Shown here: positions 61,411 to 64,000 of the stretch, piece by piece | Layout of the letters: the number at the start of each line of letters is the position of its first letter | Position numbering within the stretch: position 1 is the stretch's first letter | Assembly: GCF_009937955.1 (NCBI RefSeq) | Contig: NZ_AP018439.1 | Coordinates: 4,836,001 to 4,900,000, forward strand | Length of the DNA stretch: 64,000 bases | Direction of reading: 5' to 3' | From: Undibacterium sp. KW1 | GTDB taxonomy: Bacteria > Pseudomonadota > Gammaproteobacteria > Burkholderiales > Burkholderiaceae_D | Position numbers and translations under genes: made by a program | The notes under the pieces: generated by a model | The model's database searches: none | What the model was told of the DNA's origin: nothing | What the model saw: only the letters and a program-made list of their open reading frames with translations

Positions 61411-61812
61411 ATGATTGATACTACTTCCAGTACTTATACTCCCGGCAGCTCTACAAATGGTCACAAGGGTCCGGGCCCTGAACTGATGGGTGCCAACACC
61501 CTGACTGGTGACAATGTCGTCAATCAGGCGGATGAAAATCTGGGTGACATCAAAGAAATCATGCTGGATATGCGCACTGGCCGCGTTGCCTATGCGGTCG
61601 TGGCTTTCGGTGGCATTCTGACCATAGGCGAAAAACTGTTTGCGGTACCGTGGTCAGCACTGACGCTGGACACTACCAACAAACGCTTTGTCCTGAACAT
61701 AGAAAAGAGCCGTTTTGAAAATGCACCAGGCTTTGACTCTGATCACTGGCCAGATATGGCAAACCAGGCCTGGGCAGATTCCATACACAGCTACTACGGC
61801 ATGACTGTATGA
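61411..61812 (+). CDS. PRC-barrel domain protein
   Basis: The ATG at 61411 follows AAGGA and gives 133 residues. The PRC-barrel region reads LMGANTLTGDNVVNQADENLGDIKEIMLDMRTGRVAYAVVAFGG, ILTIGEKLFAVPWSALTLDTTNKRFVLNI, and ends SDHWPDMANQAWADSIHSYYG. PRC-barrel proteins bind metals or nucleic acid partners and assist other processes; the specific role is unknown. A related gene is 311 bp downstream. Confidence 0.88.
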   Translation: MIDTTSSTYTPGSSTNGHKGPGPELMGANTLTGDNVVNQADENLGDIKEIMLDMRTGRVAYAVVAFGGILTIGEKLFAVPWSALTLDTTNKRFVLNIEKSRFENAPGFDSDHWPDMANQAWADSIHSYYGMTV

Positions 61813-62123
61813 CTGCATGACGAAGCGCTGCAGGCGCAGATCGCAGGGGTCAGAATGACGACCCTGGTCTATGAACAGCAGCATTTCGTTTTTATCGATG
61901 ATGAATGGCATAAACCGGCACTGCAAGCGCAAGCTTGGCAGTGCCGTTTGCTTTAAAGAAGCAAATCCCTCCATTGGGTGGTTGATCGCCGGAACCCAGT
62001 GCCTGACTGTTCTTCCGGATTCAAACCGGCACTCAAAATTTGCTGTCTGTGTACGCTATCGTACCGATCACTTTCATTGCGGCGCACATACTGGAGGCTC
62101 CAATTCTTATGAAGGAAAAGATC
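61813..62123. other. Intergenic DNA with a hairpin
   Basis: GGCACTGC (61917) and GCAGTGCC (61938) form a stem that could be a terminator for the first PRC-barrel gene, although the following T-rich run is short. The rest presumably holds the promoter of the second PRC-barrel gene. Confidence 0.5.
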
Positions 62124-62524
62124 ATGATTGATATTAATTCCAACATTTACGATACGGGCCCGGGTAACAATGATCACAAGGGGCCTGGCCCTGAGCTCAT
62201 GGGCGCACGCACGCTGACAGGTGACAATGTCGTCAACCATGCTGACGAATACCTGGGTGAAGTCAAAGAGATCATGCTGGACATGCAAGCCGGGAGGATA
62301 GCCTATGTGGTCGTCGCCCACGGTGGCTTGCTGGGCATAGGCGAAAAACTGTTTGCCATCCCCTGGACAGCGCTGACACTGGATACAGTCAATAAACGCT
62401 TCATCCTGAATATAAAAAAAGCCATTTCGACAATGCCCCGGGCTTTGATCCTGAGCAGTGGCCAGACATGGCAGATGAAATTTGGGTGGATTCAGTACAC
62501 GCCCATTACGGCACGAAAACATGA
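62124..62524 (+). pseudogene. Second PRC-barrel protein with frameshift in an A-run
   Basis: The ATG at 62124 (AAGGAAAAG upstream) starts a paralogue of the gene at 61411 (LMGARTLTGDNVVNHADEYLGEVKEIMLDMQAG; IGEKLFAIPWTALTLDT). At the A-run near 62414-62420 the open frame continues with a non-homologous tail to 62540. One extra A would give the paralogue's ending (SHFDNAPGFDPEQWPDMADEIWVDSVHAHYG) to a stop at 62522-62524. The gene is either frameshifted, slippage-decoded or miscalled. I annotate the repaired extent. Confidence 0.7.
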
Positions 62525-62594
62525 AGCAGTAATCAGCTAAGCCTTAACCAAGCATCAACTGAGCATCAGCAAAACAAGAGAACAGGAGAAAGAC

Positions 62595-62789
62595 ATGGAC
62601 TACACAGAAATGCAGTTTGCCTTCAAGGTATATGAAAAAGCCCTCAACAAACGCAGCCGTCATTTGATACGGACGCCAGAATCTGTACGTGAAGCGGAAG
62701 AAGCAAAATACACTTTGCAAATGGCGGTCAATGATGTGCTGGCTGAAACGCGTGAAGTAGCGACGATGATCAGGACCAGCCCGTATTGA
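62595..62789 (+). CDS. Small conserved-looking hypothetical protein
   Basis: A 64-residue helical, charged protein with AGGAG ahead of the ATG. It shows no cysteines or membrane helix. It is the third gene downstream of the PRC-barrel pair and is followed by a terminator. I do not recognise it. Confidence 0.6.
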   Translation: MDYTEMQFAFKVYEKALNKRSRHLIRTPESVREAEEAKYTLQMAVNDVLAETREVATMIRTSPY

Positions 62790-62840
62790 TGGCAGCAATG
62801 CCATCTGCAATCGTGCAATACTGCAATGGCAGTCTTTAAA

Positions 62841-62874
62841 CATAGCAGCTCTTAAAAGGGCTGCTATTTTTTTG
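62841..62874. terminator. Terminator between convergent genes
   Basis: ATAGCAGCTC and GGGCTGCTAT form a stem-loop followed by seven T residues. It also overlaps the stop of the AsmA gene on the other strand. Confidence 0.85.
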
Positions 62875-64000
62875 CCGTTTTCAACAAGCTGCCACAGCCA
62901 CTGGTCTGATCCGGCCCGGTACTCACCAGTGGCAAGAGTGCGGCAAATGGCGTCAGCAGGGCCAGGCCTATGGCACCACCGGCACGCAGGGCCATCACAC
63001 CTTTATCGACTGAGACCTGAGGATGCAAAAAAGTGCCGCGTACATACAAAGGGGCACGCAGGGAGAAGACACGCAAGCCTTTGCTATTGGGCTTGATGGT
63101 CAGGTTCAGGTCCTCCTTTTGCATATTGATACTGCCACTGATGTCTATCAGTGCTTCGTCAGTATCAACCAGGAAACTGCGGGCATTCATTTGGCCATCT
63201 TTTACGGCAAAATCTGCGAGCATGCAATTGAGTTTGACCTGTTTATCACCAGACAGTCGGGTCAGGATGACGTTGCCTATGTTCAGGCCCATTTCTTCCA
63301 GCAAGAGCTTGCTGACCGTGCCACGGTCTATCATGCTGCTGAGCTCGCCATTCGATGTTCCCAGCAGACCGGCGACAGAATTGCCGGTCGCGGTCAGGTT
63401 GCCGTCGGCATTGATCTCGCCGACTGTCAGCTTTGATGCGGCCAGTGTCGGGATGAATTTTTGCAATTGTATATGCCGCGCAACAAGCCGCATTTTTGCC
63501 CGTATGGCATGCGCCTGTGTCTCTTCATCGCCCTGCTCGCTTGGCTTGTTCTTGTTGCCGCCACTGCCGTCGAGGGTGATATGCGCCTGCAATTGCCCGC
63601 CTGCAAGTTCAAAACTCAGAGGCAGCATGCTGATGACACCATCTTTCATGATCAGCCTGGTTTGCAGCTTGTGTATGGGCAGCACTTTTTCACGTATCAG
63701 TTTGGTGGCGCTCAGGTTCACGTCTGCATCAATGCTGCGCCAGCGCTCAGTACGAAAATTTTCTACTGGCAGGAGTTTATCACCCGGTTGTACTGCAGCC
63801 ATGCCACGTTTGAGTTTGTTGGCATTGGAATCAGCACCGACCAGTGGCGCCAGGTCGGCGGATTGCAGTACCTCTGAACTCATATTCCCTTGCAACAGTG
63901 GGCGCAGCTTGTCTGCCTTTCTGGTCTGGTAACCGAGGCTGCCAGCGAGATCACTGGAACCTACCTTGCCTGTGAACTTTTCATATTTCCAGTGATTATC
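62864..64000 (-). CDS. AsmA-family protein, N-terminus outside the window
   Basis: The frame is open to the window edge (379 codons so far), so the N-terminus, including any signal anchor, is missing. VGSSDLAGSLGY and DLAPLVGAD are AsmA-type motifs. The C-terminal part (GELSSMIDRGTVSKLLLEEMGLNIGNVILT, VLDISGSINM-like IDISGSINMQKEDLNLTIKP, LYVRGTFLHPQVSVDKGVMALRAGGAIGLALLTPFAALLPL) is the AsmA C-terminal domain with a hydrophobic tail. AsmA-like proteins assist lipid transport and outer-membrane assembly. It ends at 62864. Confidence 0.88.
   Translation of the reverse strand, partial: DNHWKYEKFTGKVGSSDLAGSLGYQTRKADKLRPLLQGNMSSEVLQSADLAPLVGADSNANKLKRGMAAVQPGDKLLPVENFRTERWRSIDADVNLSATKLIREKVLPIHKLQTRLIMKDGVISMLPLSFELAGGQLQAHITLDGSGGNKNKPSEQGDEETQAHAIRAKMRLVARHIQLQKFIPTLAASKLTVGEINADGNLTATGNSVAGLLGTSNGELSSMIDRGTVSKLLLEEMGLNIGNVILTRLSGDKQVKLNCMLADFAVKDGQMNARSFLVDTDEALIDISGSINMQKEDLNLTIKPNSKGLRVFSLRAPLYVRGTFLHPQVSVDKGVMALRAGGAIGLALLTPFAALLPLVSTGPDQTSGCGSLLKTAKK

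Noticed and set aside
62414..62540. The tail after the A-run as the real C-terminus of the second PRC-barrel protein
   Set aside because: The alternative frame reproduces the paralogue's ending almost residue for residue, whereas the open tail does not resemble it.

Overview
The window looks like chromosomal DNA of a betaproteobacterium, most likely Burkholderiales and plausibly Oxalobacteraceae (Undibacterium, Herbaspirillum or Janthinobacterium type). This rests on general protein style (DUF3106, DUF4124, PRC-barrel, AsmA and LysR proteins), moderate GC, and many short palindromic repeats between genes. It is a taxonomic inference, not a measurement. No tRNA, rRNA or CRISPR array was seen.

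Layout. 0-1.2 kb: a deletion scar joining the 3' halves of a divergent tetR/MFS-efflux pair. 1.5-5.0 kb: an A+T-richer, same-strand group with a lipoprotein, a SUKH-domain (immunity-type) protein, a tiny membrane protein and an unknown protein. 5.3-7.5 kb: a divergent LysR/MFS-efflux pair. 8.6-11.2 kb: broken genes (a 3'-truncated MFS, and a membrane-protein fragment cut by a palindromic repeat) plus small exported proteins. 11.3-25.3 kb: an accessory block and the most unusual part of the window. It holds a giant 1390-residue protein with a C-terminal S1-like segment, an HExxH metallopeptidase-like protein, a secreted zinc-phospholipase-C-like protein, a DUF1254/DUF1214 protein, a small membrane protein and a 1030-residue protein whose N-terminus carries cysteines every 11 residues. 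This block contains a duplicated promoter/5'-gene segment (about 11.43-11.92 and 17.8-18.25 kb) and two copies of a palindromic MITE-like element (21.3 and 25.05 kb). Each MITE copy begins exactly at the stop codon of the gene before it.

25.6-32.5 kb: an M61-peptidase remnant, a DUF3829 lipoprotein, a secreted hydrolase, an AraC/cupin pair and an Imm30-like orphan immunity protein. 32.7-35.1 kb: a GntR-isochorismatase-PLP lyase operon with a clear operator. 35-45 kb: small unknowns, a Sel1 protein, a hydrolase, an IS110-family insertion sequence and a divergent DJ-1/MocR pair. 45.5-49.2 kb: a quinone oxidoreductase-RidA-class V aminotransferase operon facing a LysR regulator. 49.4-56.8 kb: a DUF3106 protein, an exbD-like gene with an in-frame stop, an R2K ATP-grasp gene between direct repeats, a Cache protein, an SDR with a frameshifted AraC regulator, and a half-size EamA transporter. 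57.2-64 kb: a hydrolase and an OhrR-type regulator sharing repeated operator-like palindromes, a chemoreceptor with a degenerate signalling tip, two PRC-barrel paralogues (one frameshifted), and an AsmA protein running off the window.

The overall picture is a backbone of small regulator-plus-enzyme units interrupted by decayed genes and by islands of large, unrecognised, probably envelope- or toxin-related proteins. All family calls come from reading motifs by eye. No database search was run.
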